Part shown: positions 20,488 to 30,052 of the stretch, in pieces
How the letters are laid out: the number at the start of each line of letters is the position of its first letter
Position numbering within the stretch: position 1 is the first letter of the stretch
NCBI GenBank assembly: GCA_902629585.1
Contig: CACORI010000007.1
Location: 1-39,758, forward strand
Direction of reading: 5' to 3'
Origin: an uncultured Pelagibacteraceae bacterium
Lineage (GTDB): Bacteria > Pseudomonadota > Alphaproteobacteria > Pelagibacterales > Pelagibacteraceae
Length of the DNA stretch: 39,758 nt
Program-made: the position numbers and the translations under genes
Notes under the pieces: generated by a model
Told to the model about the DNA's origin: nothing
The model's database searches: none
Seen by the model: only the letters and a program-made list of their open reading frames with translations

Positions 20488-20530
20488 CTTTTTAATCTAT
20501 TGATATTATCATATTTTAATCATTAGGTAA

Positions 20531-20620
20531 TGGCGGAGAGAATGGGATTCGAACCCATGAAAGAGTTTCCCCTTTACACGCTTTCCAAGCGTGCGCCTTC
20601 AACCACTCGGCCACCTCTCC
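20531..20620 (-). tRNA. tRNA-Ser (GGA anticodon)
   Basis: A 90-base class II tRNA is read on the minus strand. The acceptor stem is GGAGAGG paired to TCTCTCC, with discriminator G and an encoded CCA. The anticodon stem CACGC/GCGTG encloses the loop TTGGAAA (anticodon GGA). A long variable arm and the T-loop GGTTCGAATCC follow. These are serine tRNA features; GGA reads UCC and UCU codons. The 5' end is only five bases after the stop codon of the GT17 gene, so both may share a transcript. Confidence 0.96.
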
Positions 20621-20625
20621 TTTTT

Positions 20626-21429
20626 TTACAATATGTACAATTTGTATTTTTCATAATTTTTAACCAAAAAATCTGGAAATGAATTATCGAAGTTGATTTT
20701 TTTATATTGATGTCCTCTTTCAAAAAGATCAATTTTTTTTTCAATTTTTGATTTAATAACGTTTGGATCTGAAAATTTTTTTGAACTAAATTCAGAATGA
20801 GCAAATGTTTTTAGTTTTATTGATATAGTTTCTGGAGACATTATATTATTAAAGTGCCAACCAGCTTCTCTAAATATTTCTATACTTTTCTCCTTATCAA
20901 TTCTAAAAAATTTATATCTTAAATTCTTCGATTTAATTTTTTGTCTCATAAAATCAATAGATTTTAAATGTTTTTTTTTACAAACTCTTGTTCCTTCCCA
21001 AGGAGACTCATGGGCATTAAAAAGATTAAATTTATAATTAAAACATTTTTGAAAAAAAATACCGTATTTTTTTTTTAATTGAAAATTTTCTAAAACCTTT
21101 GGATTAGGTATTTCATCAGGGTCAGAAAAAAATATAAAATCATTTGGTTCAGCAAAACTTAAGTTTTTGAAAAGAAATTCTCTTTGTATAGCCTGGTTTT
21201 TCCATAAGTCAGTTTCATCAGGGAATGGATCTTCTAATACTAAATATCTGATTTTATTTTTTGGATATAAACTACTATCGAAATTTAATTTTTTTGGATT
21301 ATTTCTATGATCATATTTTGACTCACAAACCACAAAGTAATCTACGACATCCTTTAAAATATTATATCTAATATCGAAAATAAAATTATTGTCAAAAAAA
21401 GTAATGCAATCTAAAATTTTATTTCTCAT
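20626..21429 (-). CDS. Family 17 glycosyltransferase-like protein
   Basis: This 267-residue protein resembles the GT17 family (beta-1,4-N-acetylglucosaminyltransferase-like). It has the N-terminal block DCITFFDNNFIFDIRYNIL, the FVVCESKYDHR strand, the metal-binding-like FSDPDEIPNP, and GWHFNNI near residue 190. Bacterial members occur in lipopolysaccharide or capsule clusters. No signal peptide or membrane segment is seen, so it probably acts in the cytoplasm. It overlaps the upstream Gfo/Idh gene by 11 bases, and its stop abuts the tRNA-Ser gene. Confidence 0.85.
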   Translation of the reverse strand: MRNKILDCITFFDNNFIFDIRYNILKDVVDYFVVCESKYDHRNNPKKLNFDSSLYPKNKIRYLVLEDPFPDETDLWKNQAIQREFLFKNLSFAEPNDFIFFSDPDEIPNPKVLENFQLKKKYGIFFQKCFNYKFNLFNAHESPWEGTRVCKKKHLKSIDFMRQKIKSKNLRYKFFRIDKEKSIEIFREAGWHFNNIMSPETISIKLKTFAHSEFSSKKFSDPNVIKSKIEKKIDLFERGHQYKKINFDNSFPDFLVKNYEKYKLYIL

Positions 21430-22450
21430 TTACCCATTCATTCATTAATTTTGAATTAATAAATATTTCTTTTTTATTAATTCCGGGAAAACTAGCCTCT
21501 TTTTTATTATTTAAAATATCATTGCTAGTATGTTCGATTTCTAAGCTATAAATACTTTTAGTGTTTTTAAAATTGTATTTTTTTTTATTATTACTTAAAA
21601 CTTCTATTTCACCAACATCAGGATTCCATGAATTTTTTATAACTATCTCACCCTTGTCTCCACTTAATATCGTTTTGTTACCAAAATCATTTTTAAATGA
21701 TGTTGAAATATGTGAGGTAAATCTTTTATCAAAAATAATATTGATCGAACTTTGAATATCTAAATCACCAAATTCATAATCTTTTTCAATACCTTTAATT
21801 ACAAAATTTTCATAATTTATGTTCTCTATCAATGAGGCAATGAATATACTCATTGATAGAGGGTAGCATCCTTGGTCAAAGATAACACCACCTCCAAGTT
21901 GTTTATTAAAATATCTTTTTTTTTTGTCTATTTTTTTCTTTAAAAAACCAAAAAAATTTTTTTTATAGATTAAATTTTTTCCAAAATCTGATTTCATTGA
22001 AACTATATTTCCTATTTCTTTATTTCGTATAATTTCAGTTACCTTTAATAATTGAGGGTGATATCTATACATAAATCCCTCTCCAAAAAAAATTTCTTTA
22101 AAATTTTTATGTTCAAAAACTATTTTACATTCATCAAATTTTATAAATGAGGGTTTTTCAACGAAAATATTTTTTTTTGCGTCCAATATTTTTAGTATCC
22201 ATTGATAATGAAGGGTATTGGGCAATGCTATGTAAACAACATCTACATCTTTATTATTTATCAATTTTTCATAATCAGTAAACAGATATTCATTACTTAT
22301 ATTAAACTCTTTTTTAAATATATTTAATTTATCGTTACTTCGGCTGGCTACTGCTATTAATTTTGAGTTATTTGTATTATAAAATGATTTTGCAAATTCA
22401 TATGCTATATTTCCAAGACCTAAAATGCCCCAATTTACTATTCTACTCAT
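21419..22450 (-). CDS. Gfo/Idh/MocA-family oxidoreductase
   Basis: This 343-residue NAD(P)-dependent oxidoreductase has an N-terminal Rossmann fold starting GILGLGNIAYEFAKSF (G8-G13), the family motif FVEKPSF near residue 97, and the catalytic-like region GGGVIFDQGCYPLSM. Such enzymes oxidise or reduce sugars, inositols or nucleotide-sugar intermediates. Together with the GT17 and GT61 genes this suggests making a modified sugar for a surface glycan. The exact substrate is unknown. It starts 18 bases from the divergent GT61 gene. Confidence 0.88.
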   Translation of the reverse strand: MSRIVNWGILGLGNIAYEFAKSFYNTNNSKLIAVASRSNDKLNIFKKEFNISNEYLFTDYEKLINNKDVDVVYIALPNTLHYQWILKILDAKKNIFVEKPSFIKFDECKIVFEHKNFKEIFFGEGFMYRYHPQLLKVTEIIRNKEIGNIVSMKSDFGKNLIYKKNFFGFLKKKIDKKKRYFNKQLGGGVIFDQGCYPLSMSIFIASLIENINYENFVIKGIEKDYEFGDLDIQSSINIIFDKRFTSHISTSFKNDFGNKTILSGDKGEIVIKNSWNPDVGEIEVLSNNKKKYNFKNTKSIYSLEIEHTSNDILNNKKEASFPGINKKEIFINSKLMNEWVNEK

Positions 22451-22468
22451 TACACCAACTTATATCAA

Positions 22469-23569
22469 ATGATTAAGAAAAAAATAAAATATTTATACAA
22501 ACAAGTAATAAAAAAAATTTTTATTTTTTTATATGGAAAAGTGTCAACACCAAAAAAAGTTAGGTCAAAATTAGATCTTAGAGTTATAAATAGCTTGATA
22601 TCAAAACCGAAAACTTATTCAAAATATAAAATTTATTTAATCAAAAATGCGAGAATATTTACTGATAAAAATGAGAACGTGGCAATTATAAAAAATAATA
22701 CAATGGTGCCTGAGATGTCTTTCCAACAATTTAACGGTATTTTAAAAAATGTAAAATATAATACAGCAGTTAAAAATGGAACTAATTCTTTTATAAAAAA
22801 AATTGAGGGTAAAGTTTTTAATCTGAACCAAGGTGCAAGTGGTAACAATTTTTTTCATTTTATTTTTGATATATTGCCCAAAATATATATTTTAAAATCA
22901 AAAATTAATCTCTCGGAAATTAATTTTTTTTATGTTTCAAATATAAGATTATGGCAGATCAAAATTTTTAATCTTATCGGAATAAAAAATAAAAAACTTC
23001 TGGATAGTGAAAAATTTAACCATATTTTTGCAAATGAAATTATTTCAGTAGAACATCCTTGGTATGAAAAAGGTGAATTTCAGAAGCAAGTTAAAAATAT
23101 TCCAAAATGGATAATTGATAAAAATAGGAAAACATTTTTAAAAAAATCGTCGAAAATAAAATCGAAAAAAAAAATATTTTTAGATCGTTCAGGTTCAATT
23201 TATAATCATTGCCAAATTGAAAATATAGAAGTCATAAAAAATCTATTGGTAAAAAGTAATTTTGAGATCTTGCAACCTGAAAAAAAGAGTTTTCAAAATC
23301 AAATAAATATATTTAAAAATGCTTCTATAATAATTGGTGCACATGGTGCCTCTTTTACTAATATAATATTTTGCAAACCAGGAACAAAAATTATTGAAAT
23401 AATTCCAACTGATCACCCTAATAAAAAATGTGAGACTATAAGTAATTTTCTAAATTTTAGATATTATAGAATTAAAACAAAAAAAAATAATTCTGACAAA
23501 AACTATCCTTTTAAAATATACCTTGAAAATCGGCATTTAGAATTAATAAAAAAAATTATTGATCTTTAG
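22469..23569 (+). CDS. Family 61 glycosyltransferase (capsule/LPS-type)
   Basis: This 366-residue protein has the GT61 (DUF563) hallmarks: [14 protein letters not shown] in the middle, [10 protein letters not shown], and the C-terminal [22 protein letters not shown] spread over about residues 290-312. Bacterial members are usually part of polysaccharide or lipopolysaccharide clusters. The N-terminus is very basic with a short hydrophobic patch (about 13-22), which could aid membrane association. The gene is visibly rich in A-runs. It is divergent from the Gfo/Idh gene and overlaps lepA tail to tail by 14 bases. Confidence 0.85.
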   Translation: MIKKKIKYLYKQVIKKIFIFLYGKVSTPKKVRSKLDLRVINSLISKPKTYSKYKIYLIKNARIFTDKNENVAIIKNNTMVPEMSFQQFNGILKNVKYNTAVKNGTNSFIKKIEGKVFNLNQGASGNNFFHFIFDILPKIYILKSKINLSEINFFYVSNIRLWQIKIFNLIGIKNKKLLDSEKFNHIFANEIISVEHPWYEKGEFQKQVKNIPKWIIDKNRKTFLKKSSKIKSKKKIFLDRSGSIYNHCQIENIEVIKNLLVKSNFEILQPEKKSFQNQINIFKNASIIIGAHGASFTNIIFCKPGTKIIEIIPTDHPNKKCETISNFLNFRYYRIKTKKNNSDKNYPFKIYLENRHLELIKKIIDL

Positions 23570-25364
23570 AAATTTTTAAAACTCCAATAAATGCTTCCTG
23601 GGGAATTTCTACTCTACCAAATTGTTTTGACCTAGCTTTCCCTTTCTTTTGTTTCTCTAACAATTTTCTTTTTCTATCAGTGGCACCACCACCATGAATC
23701 TTGGTAAGCACATCTTTTTTGAAACCTTTGATAGTTTCTCTTGCAATTATTTTTCCTCCAATGGCTGCTTGCACTGGTATCATAAAGTTATGTCTTGGAA
23801 TTAAATTTTTTAATTTTTCACAAACCTCCCTACCTGTTTTTTGAGCAAAATCTTTATGTATCATCATTGCTAAAGCATCTACTGGCTCACTATTCACCAA
23901 AATCCCTAACTTTACTAAATCTCCCTCTTTATAATCATCAATATCATAATCAAAACTAGCATAACCACTGGTCATTGACTTTATTCGATCATTAAAATCA
24001 AAAACTACTTCATTTAAAGGTAATTCGTATGTTAAGACAGCTCTATTACCTGAGTAGGTTAAATTTTTTTGGATGCCTCTTTTATCTTGGCACAATTTAA
24101 TTATTGATCCCAAGTATTGATCTGGTGTAATTATAGTTGCTTTTATCCAAGGCTCTTCAATAGACTTAATTAAAGTTGGATCTGGTAAACTTGATGGATT
24201 TTGTAAATCAATTACACTACCTTTAATTAAGTTGACCTTGTAGACTACGCCTGGAGTTGTCGTAAGTAAATTTACATCAAATTCCCTTTCTAATCTTTCG
24301 GTTATAATTTCAAGATGTAAAAGCCCTAAAAAACCACATCTAAATCCTAATCCCAAAGCTGACGACGATTCTGCCTCAAATGAAAAACTCGCATCATTTA
24401 ATTGTAACTTTGCTAGTCCATCTTTTAATTTTTGATATTCTGAGCTATCAACAGGAAATAAACCACAAAATACTACTGGTTTGCTTGGTTTAAAGCCAGG
24501 TAAAGGATCTACGGCAGGCTTTGATGAGTCACAAATTGTGTCCCCTACCTTTGTTTCTGACAACACTTTTATCCCAGTTGTTATAAAACCAATTTCCCCA
24601 CTATTTAATTCTTTTATATCTTTTGGCTTAGGAGTGAATACACCAACTTTTTCAACAATGTAATCTTGATTTGTAGAGAGCATCTTAACTTTCATATTCT
24701 TTGTAATTTTGCCATTAATTATTCTAACTAAAATTACGACACCAAGATATGTATCGTACCAACTATCAACTAATAAACATTTTAAATCCTCTTTAGAATT
24801 TCCTATAGGACCTGGTAATTTGTTTATTATTTGCTCTAGTATTTCATCAATACCTTCGCCAGTTTTTCCTGAACATGGAACAGCTGAGTCAGTGTCAATT
24901 CCAATTACATCCTCAATTTGTTTTTTAGTTTTATCAATATCTGACGCAGGTAAATCTATTTTATTTAAAACTGGAATTATTTCATGATTGATATCTAATG
25001 CTTGATATACGTTAGCTAAAGTTTGTGCTTCAACTCCTTGTGTGCTATCAACGATTAATATAGATCCTTCACAAGCATATAAAGATCTGCTTACCTCATA
25101 GCTAAAGTCTACATGGCCAGGAGTATCAATAATATTTAGTATGTAATTTTTTCCATCTTTAGATTTATAATTTAATTTTACAGTTTGAGCTTTAATAGTA
25201 ATGCCTCTTTCTCTCTCGATTTCCATTGAATCTAGCACTTGGGCTTTCATTTCTCTTTCAGTGAGGCCTCCACACTTGTGAATAATTCTATCGGCTATAG
25301 TTGATTTACCATGGTCTATATGTGCAATAATTGCAAAATTTCTAATATTATCGATAGTGCTCAT
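23556..25364 (-). CDS. lepA: Elongation factor 4 (LepA), ribosomal GTPase
   Basis: LepA is a translational GTPase that binds the ribosome and aids translation or ribosome assembly under stress. The 602-residue protein has G1 AHIDHGKST, the switch region [11 protein letters not shown]3 DTPGHVD, G4 NKID, and the LepA-specific C-terminus with [17 protein letters not shown] and GKARSKQFG. Length is standard (E. coli 599). It follows pheT by eight bases on the same strand and may be the last gene of the translation operon. Confidence 0.97.
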   Translation of the reverse strand: MSTIDNIRNFAIIAHIDHGKSTIADRIIHKCGGLTEREMKAQVLDSMEIERERGITIKAQTVKLNYKSKDGKNYILNIIDTPGHVDFSYEVSRSLYACEGSILIVDSTQGVEAQTLANVYQALDINHEIIPVLNKIDLPASDIDKTKKQIEDVIGIDTDSAVPCSGKTGEGIDEILEQIINKLPGPIGNSKEDLKCLLVDSWYDTYLGVVILVRIINGKITKNMKVKMLSTNQDYIVEKVGVFTPKPKDIKELNSGEIGFITTGIKVLSETKVGDTICDSSKPAVDPLPGFKPSKPVVFCGLFPVDSSEYQKLKDGLAKLQLNDASFSFEAESSSALGLGFRCGFLGLLHLEIITERLEREFDVNLLTTTPGVVYKVNLIKGSVIDLQNPSSLPDPTLIKSIEEPWIKATIITPDQYLGSIIKLCQDKRGIQKNLTYSGNRAVLTYELPLNEVVFDFNDRIKSMTSGYASFDYDIDDYKEGDLVKLGILVNSEPVDALAMMIHKDFAQKTGREVCEKLKNLIPRHNFMIPVQAAIGGKIIARETIKGFKKDVLTKIHGGGATDRKRKLLEKQKKGKARSKQFGRVEIPQEAFIGVLKISKDQ

Positions 25365-25372
25365 AATATTTT

Positions 25373-27781
25373 TTAAGTTCTAATTTTAGCACCAGTTTTG
25401 TTCTCAACAGCTTTAATTATTAAATTATTGATATTTTCTAGGTCGTAATCATTTAATGTTTTCTCATTTGATTGAATCGTTACACTTATTGCTATTGATT
25501 TTTGGTTTTCTGGAATATTTTGACCCTGATAAACATCAAAAACTTTTACATTACTAATTAATTTTTTATCAACACGTGATATAACATCGACTAAATCTTG
25601 AGCTTTTACATCCTTGTTTACTATAAATGCAAAATCTCTCTCTGATTTTTGAAAATCAGATACATTAAATTGTGTTTTTTGATCATTAAGTGTTTTTTTT
25701 GGTAATTTTAAATTATCTAAAAAAATTTCAAATCCAACCAAAGACTCTGTTTTTAAATCTATTTTTTTTAAAATATTAGGATGAATCTCCCCAAAATATG
25801 CTGCTACCTTATCTTTATCGGAATTTAAAAATAATCTACCTGATTTACCAGGATGGTAATAATCAGGGATTTCATTATCTATGAAGAACTTATCATAGCT
25901 ATATCCTGCCTCTACCAAAGTCTGGATTACATCCCTCTTAACATCGAATACATCCACATTTCTCTCTTCTTCTATCCAAGATAACCTCGATTTTTTACCT
26001 GAAGATAAACCACAAATTACAGTATTTTGTTCACCTGGATTTGAACCGGTAAAAATAGGACCTATTTCAAATATTGATAAATCTTTAAAACCTCTATCCA
26101 AATTTTTTCCAATAGACATGATTAAATTTGAAAATATTGAATTTCTTAGAACACTCAAATCAGAGCTTATTGGATTTACAATTTCAATTTCTTTATTTTC
26201 TCCTTTAAAATAACTATTATAATTAGAATCTGTAAATGACCAAGTAATTGCTTCTAAATAACCTTTGGATGCAATAGCTCTTTGTAAGAAATGAAATAAT
26301 TTTTGTGATTGAGTTAAAGTAGATTTTAATCTCTTTTTTATTGGATAAATTGTTTTTATTTTATTATAACCACTTATTCTTACTAGCTCTTCTACAATAT
26401 CAATTTCTTGTGAAATATCAGGCCTCCAAGATGGTACTGTTATTTTAATGAAATTTTTTTCTTTTCTAAATTTAAAACCTAATTCTTTTAAAATTTTGAG
26501 TATTTGATTAATTGAAATTTTAAAGCCAGATATTTTTTCAAATAAAAACGGATCAAATTTTATAATTTTATTTTTAAATATCTTAGATTTTTGAATATCT
26601 ACTTTACTAATTTCTCCACCACAGATTTCTTTAATCAATGCTGCAGCTTGATTTAAGCCTGCTTCAATAGATAGTGGATCAATACCTCTTTCAAACCTAA
26701 ATTTTGCATCTGTATCTATATTTAATTTTTTTGCAGTATTTCTTATAGATCTTGGATCGAAATAAGCAGATTCTAATAATATATTTTTAGTATTGAGCTC
26801 TGTACTTGATCTTGTTCCTCCAATTATTCCACCAAGTCCTAAAATACCTCCATTATCGCTAATCACACACATGCCATTTTCTAATTTATAAACTTTATTA
26901 TCAAGTGCTGTAAATTCTTCTCCTTTTTTTGAATTTCGCACTATGATACCTTTTTCAATTTTATCAGCATCATAAGCATGTAATGGACGATTTATGTCTA
27001 GCATTACATAATTAGTAATATCAACAATTGCTGAAATTGGTTTTTGGCCAACTGAAAATAATTTATCTTTTAACCATTTAGGACTTTCAGTATTTTTAAC
27101 ATTAGAGATTAAACAACTTCCAAAAGCATCACATCCCTGGACTTTTTCTCTATTAATCACGATTTTTAATGTTTGCTTAAGTTTAGATCTAATTTTTATT
27201 TCTTTTGATTTTTTTAATTTTCCAAAACCAGAAGCAGCTAGATCTCTAGCTATCCCCCTAACACCAAGGCAATCTGGTCTATTAGGTGTTATAGATAAAT
27301 CAATTAGATTTGAATTTGATTTTGAAAAGAAACTCTTTCCAATACTTTTCGCATATTTTGTCGATGACAACTCTATAATTCCTTCACTCTCATTTGATAA
27401 ATCCAATTCTGACTCTGAACAAAGCATGCCATGGGAAGTAATACCTCTAATTTTTGCTACTACTAATTTTGTTTTTGTTTTAGGAATAACTGATCCTGGT
27501 GGAGCGTATATTGTGATCAATCCTTCTCTAGCATTATTAGCACCACAAACAACTTTTTTTATTTCTTGATTGCCAATGTTAACATCGCAAACTTTTAGTC
27601 TGTCTGCGTTAGGATGCTTCTCTATTTTAACAATTTTTGCTACCTTAAATAAATCAATTCCATTAGATGAACTTGCTACACTTTCAACCTCTAAACCTAT
27701 GTTAGTTAGTTGTTCTAAAAGTTTTGCCTCTTTTGTATTTGTAATTAAATGATCTTTAAGCCAGTCAAATGTAATCTTCAT
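25373..27781 (-). CDS. pheT: Phenylalanyl-tRNA synthetase beta subunit
   Basis: PheT is the beta chain of the alpha2-beta2 enzyme charging tRNA-Phe; it carries editing and tRNA-binding parts. The 802-residue protein has an N-terminal tRNA-binding domain (about 40-150), B3/B4 editing core, B5 region ([18 protein letters not shown]), a catalytic-like core, and the ferredoxin-fold anticodon-binding domain at the C-terminus ([17 protein letters not shown], about 710-802). It overlaps pheS by four bases (ATGA), ensuring coupled synthesis of the two subunits. Confidence 0.97.
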   Translation of the reverse strand: MKITFDWLKDHLITNTKEAKLLEQLTNIGLEVESVASSSNGIDLFKVAKIVKIEKHPNADRLKVCDVNIGNQEIKKVVCGANNAREGLITIYAPPGSVIPKTKTKLVVAKIRGITSHGMLCSESELDLSNESEGIIELSSTKYAKSIGKSFFSKSNSNLIDLSITPNRPDCLGVRGIARDLAASGFGKLKKSKEIKIRSKLKQTLKIVINREKVQGCDAFGSCLISNVKNTESPKWLKDKLFSVGQKPISAIVDITNYVMLDINRPLHAYDADKIEKGIIVRNSKKGEEFTALDNKVYKLENGMCVISDNGGILGLGGIIGGTRSSTELNTKNILLESAYFDPRSIRNTAKKLNIDTDAKFRFERGIDPLSIEAGLNQAAALIKEICGGEISKVDIQKSKIFKNKIIKFDPFLFEKISGFKISINQILKILKELGFKFRKEKNFIKITVPSWRPDISQEIDIVEELVRISGYNKIKTIYPIKKRLKSTLTQSQKLFHFLQRAIASKGYLEAITWSFTDSNYNSYFKGENKEIEIVNPISSDLSVLRNSIFSNLIMSIGKNLDRGFKDLSIFEIGPIFTGSNPGEQNTVICGLSSGKKSRLSWIEEERNVDVFDVKRDVIQTLVEAGYSYDKFFIDNEIPDYYHPGKSGRLFLNSDKDKVAAYFGEIHPNILKKIDLKTESLVGFEIFLDNLKLPKKTLNDQKTQFNVSDFQKSERDFAFIVNKDVKAQDLVDVISRVDKKLISNVKVFDVYQGQNIPENQKSIAISVTIQSNEKTLNDYDLENINNLIIKAVENKTGAKIRT

Positions 27782-28845
27782 CGACTCAAACCCCTATAAT
27801 TTGTGGGCACATCTAAAGGATCAAAACCAAAGTGATTTAACCATCTATAATCACAATCAAAAAAAGCTCTTAAATCATTAATACCATATTTAAGCATTGC
27901 TAATCTATCTATACCTATACCAAATGCGTATCCCTGAAATTTAGTCGGATCAACTTTCACATTTTTTAAAACATTTGGATGTACCATTCCACATCCTAAA
28001 ATTTCAAGCCATTGGTCACCTTCACCAATCATTATTTTTCCATTTTTAATTTCATATCCAATATCAACTTCAGCAGAGGGCTCTGTGAAAGGAAAGTGAC
28101 TTGGTCTAAATCTCATTTTAATTTTGTTAACTTCAAAGAATTCTTTTATGAAATGTTCTAAACATCCTTTTAAATGTCCCATGTTGATATTTTTATCTAT
28201 ATGAAGACCTTCCACTTGATGAAACATAGGCGAGTGAGTCTGATCACTATCTGATCTATAAGTTCTTCCTGGTGCAATAATCTTAAAAGGTGGTTTATTA
28301 TTTAGCATCGTTCTAATTTGAACTGGTGAAGTATGTGTTCTTAATAATTTTTGTTTTTTTTCATCTAAATAAAAAGTGTCGTGCATATCTCTTGCTGGAT
28401 GATTATCAGGAGTATTTAAAGCAGTAAAATTATTGTATTCATTTTCAACATCAGGGCCCTCCTCAACGTTAAAACCTATTTCAGAAAATATTGAGGATAT
28501 TTCATCGATTGTTTGTGATACTGGATGAATTTTACCTCTTACAAAAGATCTCTCAGGTAAAGTTATATCTATTTTCTCTTTTTCTAATTTCTCGTTTATT
28601 TCTGCATTTTCAATTTCTGTAATCTTAACATTAATCAGATTTTGTAATTCATCTTTTAAAATATTTAAGTCTGAGGCAAATTTTTTTCTCTCATTTTCAG
28701 TAATAGATCCAATTTTTTTGAACTGTGATGAAATTAATCCATTTTTACCAAATAGATCAGATTTTATATCATTTATTTCGGATAGATTTAGTTTCCTATT
28801 TAATTTTAGAAAAAATTCGTTTTTTATTTTTGTAAGATCTGACAT
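27778..28845 (-). CDS. pheS: Phenylalanyl-tRNA synthetase alpha subunit
   Basis: PheS is the catalytic class II subunit of phenylalanyl-tRNA synthetase. The 355-residue protein has an N-terminal coiled-coil arm (about 1-85) for tRNA binding, then the class II motifs: [12 protein letters not shown], motif 2 [36 protein letters not shown], and motif 3 [14 protein letters not shown]. The length is typical. It starts 43 bases after rplT ends, in the common infC-rpmI-rplT-pheS-pheT order. Confidence 0.97.
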   Translation of the reverse strand: MSDLTKIKNEFFLKLNRKLNLSEINDIKSDLFGKNGLISSQFKKIGSITENERKKFASDLNILKDELQNLINVKITEIENAEINEKLEKEKIDITLPERSFVRGKIHPVSQTIDEISSIFSEIGFNVEEGPDVENEYNNFTALNTPDNHPARDMHDTFYLDEKKQKLLRTHTSPVQIRTMLNNKPPFKIIAPGRTYRSDSDQTHSPMFHQVEGLHIDKNINMGHLKGCLEHFIKEFFEVNKIKMRFRPSHFPFTEPSAEVDIGYEIKNGKIMIGEGDQWLEILGCGMVHPNVLKNVKVDPTKFQGYAFGIGIDRLAMLKYGINDLRAFFDCDYRWLNHFGFDPLDVPTNYRGLSR

Positions 28846-28888
28846 TTTTACAGATTATTTCTTCAGCGAAATAAAACAATAGTGAAGA

Positions 28889-29245
28889 TTAATTTAAAGC
28901 AGATTGTGCTTTTTGAACAATAGTTTTAAAGGCTTCTGGGCTATCGTATGCTATCTCAGCAAGTATTTTTCTATCAATTTTTATTCCACATTTATTTAAT
29001 CCATTAATAAACTTAGAATATGTTAATCCTTCAGCTCTAACACCAGCATTTATTCTTTGTATCCAAAGTGATTTGAAGTCTCTTTTTTTATTTCTACGAT
29101 CTCTATAAGCATATTGCATTGCTTTTTCCATTGCTTGCTTTGCTACTCTAATAGTATTTTTTCTCCTGCCCCATTGTCCTTTGACAGCTTTTAATACTTT
29201 TTTATGCTTTGCCCGACTTGTTACACCTCTTTTTACTCTTGCCAT
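28889..29245 (-). CDS. rplT: 50S ribosomal protein L20
   Basis: L20 binds 23S rRNA early in large-subunit assembly. The 118-residue protein shows the family start [16 protein letters not shown], then the [20 protein letters not shown] motif and the globular C-terminus with [12 protein letters not shown]. It follows rpmI with a one-base gap. In E. coli L20 represses its own operon through the rpmI leader; whether that applies here cannot be seen. Confidence 0.98.
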   Translation of the reverse strand: MARVKRGVTSRAKHKKVLKAVKGQWGRRKNTIRVAKQAMEKAMQYAYRDRRNKKRDFKSLWIQRINAGVRAEGLTYSKFINGLNKCGIKIDRKILAEIAYDSPEAFKTIVQKAQSALN

Positions 29246-29246
29246 A

Positions 29247-29453
29247 TTAACCTCTTAAGCTGTAAGGCATATACGATTTTACGATTTTTCCATCTTGTTT
29301 TGATAGCGCAGTAGTACCTCTTAGCTTTCGTATTTGCGAATTTGTTCTTTTTATCATGCCGTGTCTTTTACCTGCTTGAGCAGATAATACTTTTCCTCTT
29401 GCAGATATTTTAAATCTTTTTTTTGCTGAGCTTTTAGTTTTTAGTTTTGGCAT
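29247..29453 (-). CDS. rpmI: 50S ribosomal protein L35
   Basis: This 68-residue basic protein has the L35 signature [20 protein letters not shown] and the [11 protein letters not shown] stretch. L35 is a small large-subunit protein near the exit tunnel side. The gene lies 53 bases after infC and one base before rplT. A perfect 16-base palindrome overlaps the end of infC upstream of it. Confidence 0.97.
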   Translation of the reverse strand: MPKLKTKSSAKKRFKISARGKVLSAQAGKRHGMIKRTNSQIRKLRGTTALSKQDGKIVKSYMPYSLRG

Positions 29454-29501
29454 AATTCTGCGAGGTTATACAAAGAATGATAAAAATTTACAACCCTAAT
29501 A

Positions 29502-29517
29502 AACCATTATAATGGTT
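29502..29517 (-). repeat. Perfect palindrome at the end of infC
   Basis: AACCATTATAATGGTT is a perfect 16-base inverted repeat that includes the infC stop codon. As RNA it could form a six-pair stem with a four-base loop. No U-run follows directly, so a classical terminator is unlikely. It could mark an RNA processing or attenuation site between infC and rpmI, or be a chance event in AT-rich DNA. Confidence 0.5.
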
Positions 29518-30052
29518 GAATTACCATAATCATTTGCTTGCCATCAAACTTTGGTTGTAATTCTACCTTGCCAACCTCTTTCATATCCTCTTTAATTTTG
29601 GTCATTAATTCATTTCCTAGATGAGAATGTTGAAGCTCTCTTCCCTTAAATCTAATTGTAAATTTTACTTTATCACCTTTAGAAATAAATTTCTTAGCAT
29701 TTTTTACTTTAAATTCATAATCATGTGTTTCGGTTACTGGTCTCATTTTTATTTCTTTTAAAGAGACTATTTTTTGTTTCTTTTTTGCTAGATTTGCTTT
29801 TTTTTGAGCATCATATTTAAACTTACCCATATCCATAATTTTACATACTGGAGGTTTAGCATTTGGAGCAATCTCTATTAGATCAAGCCCCTGATTTTTT
29901 GCCATCGAGATAGCTTCGTTAGTGCTTACGATGCCTAAATTTTCACCCTCATTTGTTATTACCTGTACATCAGGAGATGAGATTCTGTTGTTAGACCTTG
30001 GGCCTCTATCCTTTGTTCTTCTTTGAAAATAATTTTGTTTAAAATCTGCCAC
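29507..30052 (-). CDS. infC: Translation initiation factor IF-3
   Basis: IF-3 binds the 30S subunit, blocks premature 50S joining and proofreads the start codon. The 181-residue protein has the N-terminal domain with NEGENLGIVSTNEA and LDLIEIAPNAKPPVCKIMD, and the C-terminal domain with VSLKEIKMRPVTETHDY and KVKFTIRFKGRE. The start is GTG at 30052, directly after the thrS stop with no spacer. In E. coli infC starts with AUU, which permits self-repression; a GTG start lacks that special feature. Confidence 0.96.
   Translation of the reverse strand: MADFKQNYFQRRTKDRGPRSNNRISSPDVQVITNEGENLGIVSTNEAISMAKNQGLDLIEIAPNAKPPVCKIMDMGKFKYDAQKKANLAKKKQKIVSLKEIKMRPVTETHDYEFKVKNAKKFISKGDKVKFTIRFKGRELQHSHLGNELMTKIKEDMKEVGKVELQPKFDGKQMIMVIQPL

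Noticed and set aside
20488..20625. Attachment site for an integrated element at the tRNA-Ser gene
   Set aside because: I found no second copy of the tRNA 3' end in the window and no integrase, so only a general hotspot idea can be supported.
28846..28888. Possible terminator hairpin between rplT and pheS (TATTTC / GAAATA)
   Set aside because: The six-pair AT stem has no following U-run in the direction of transcription, and the gene order suggests read-through into pheST.
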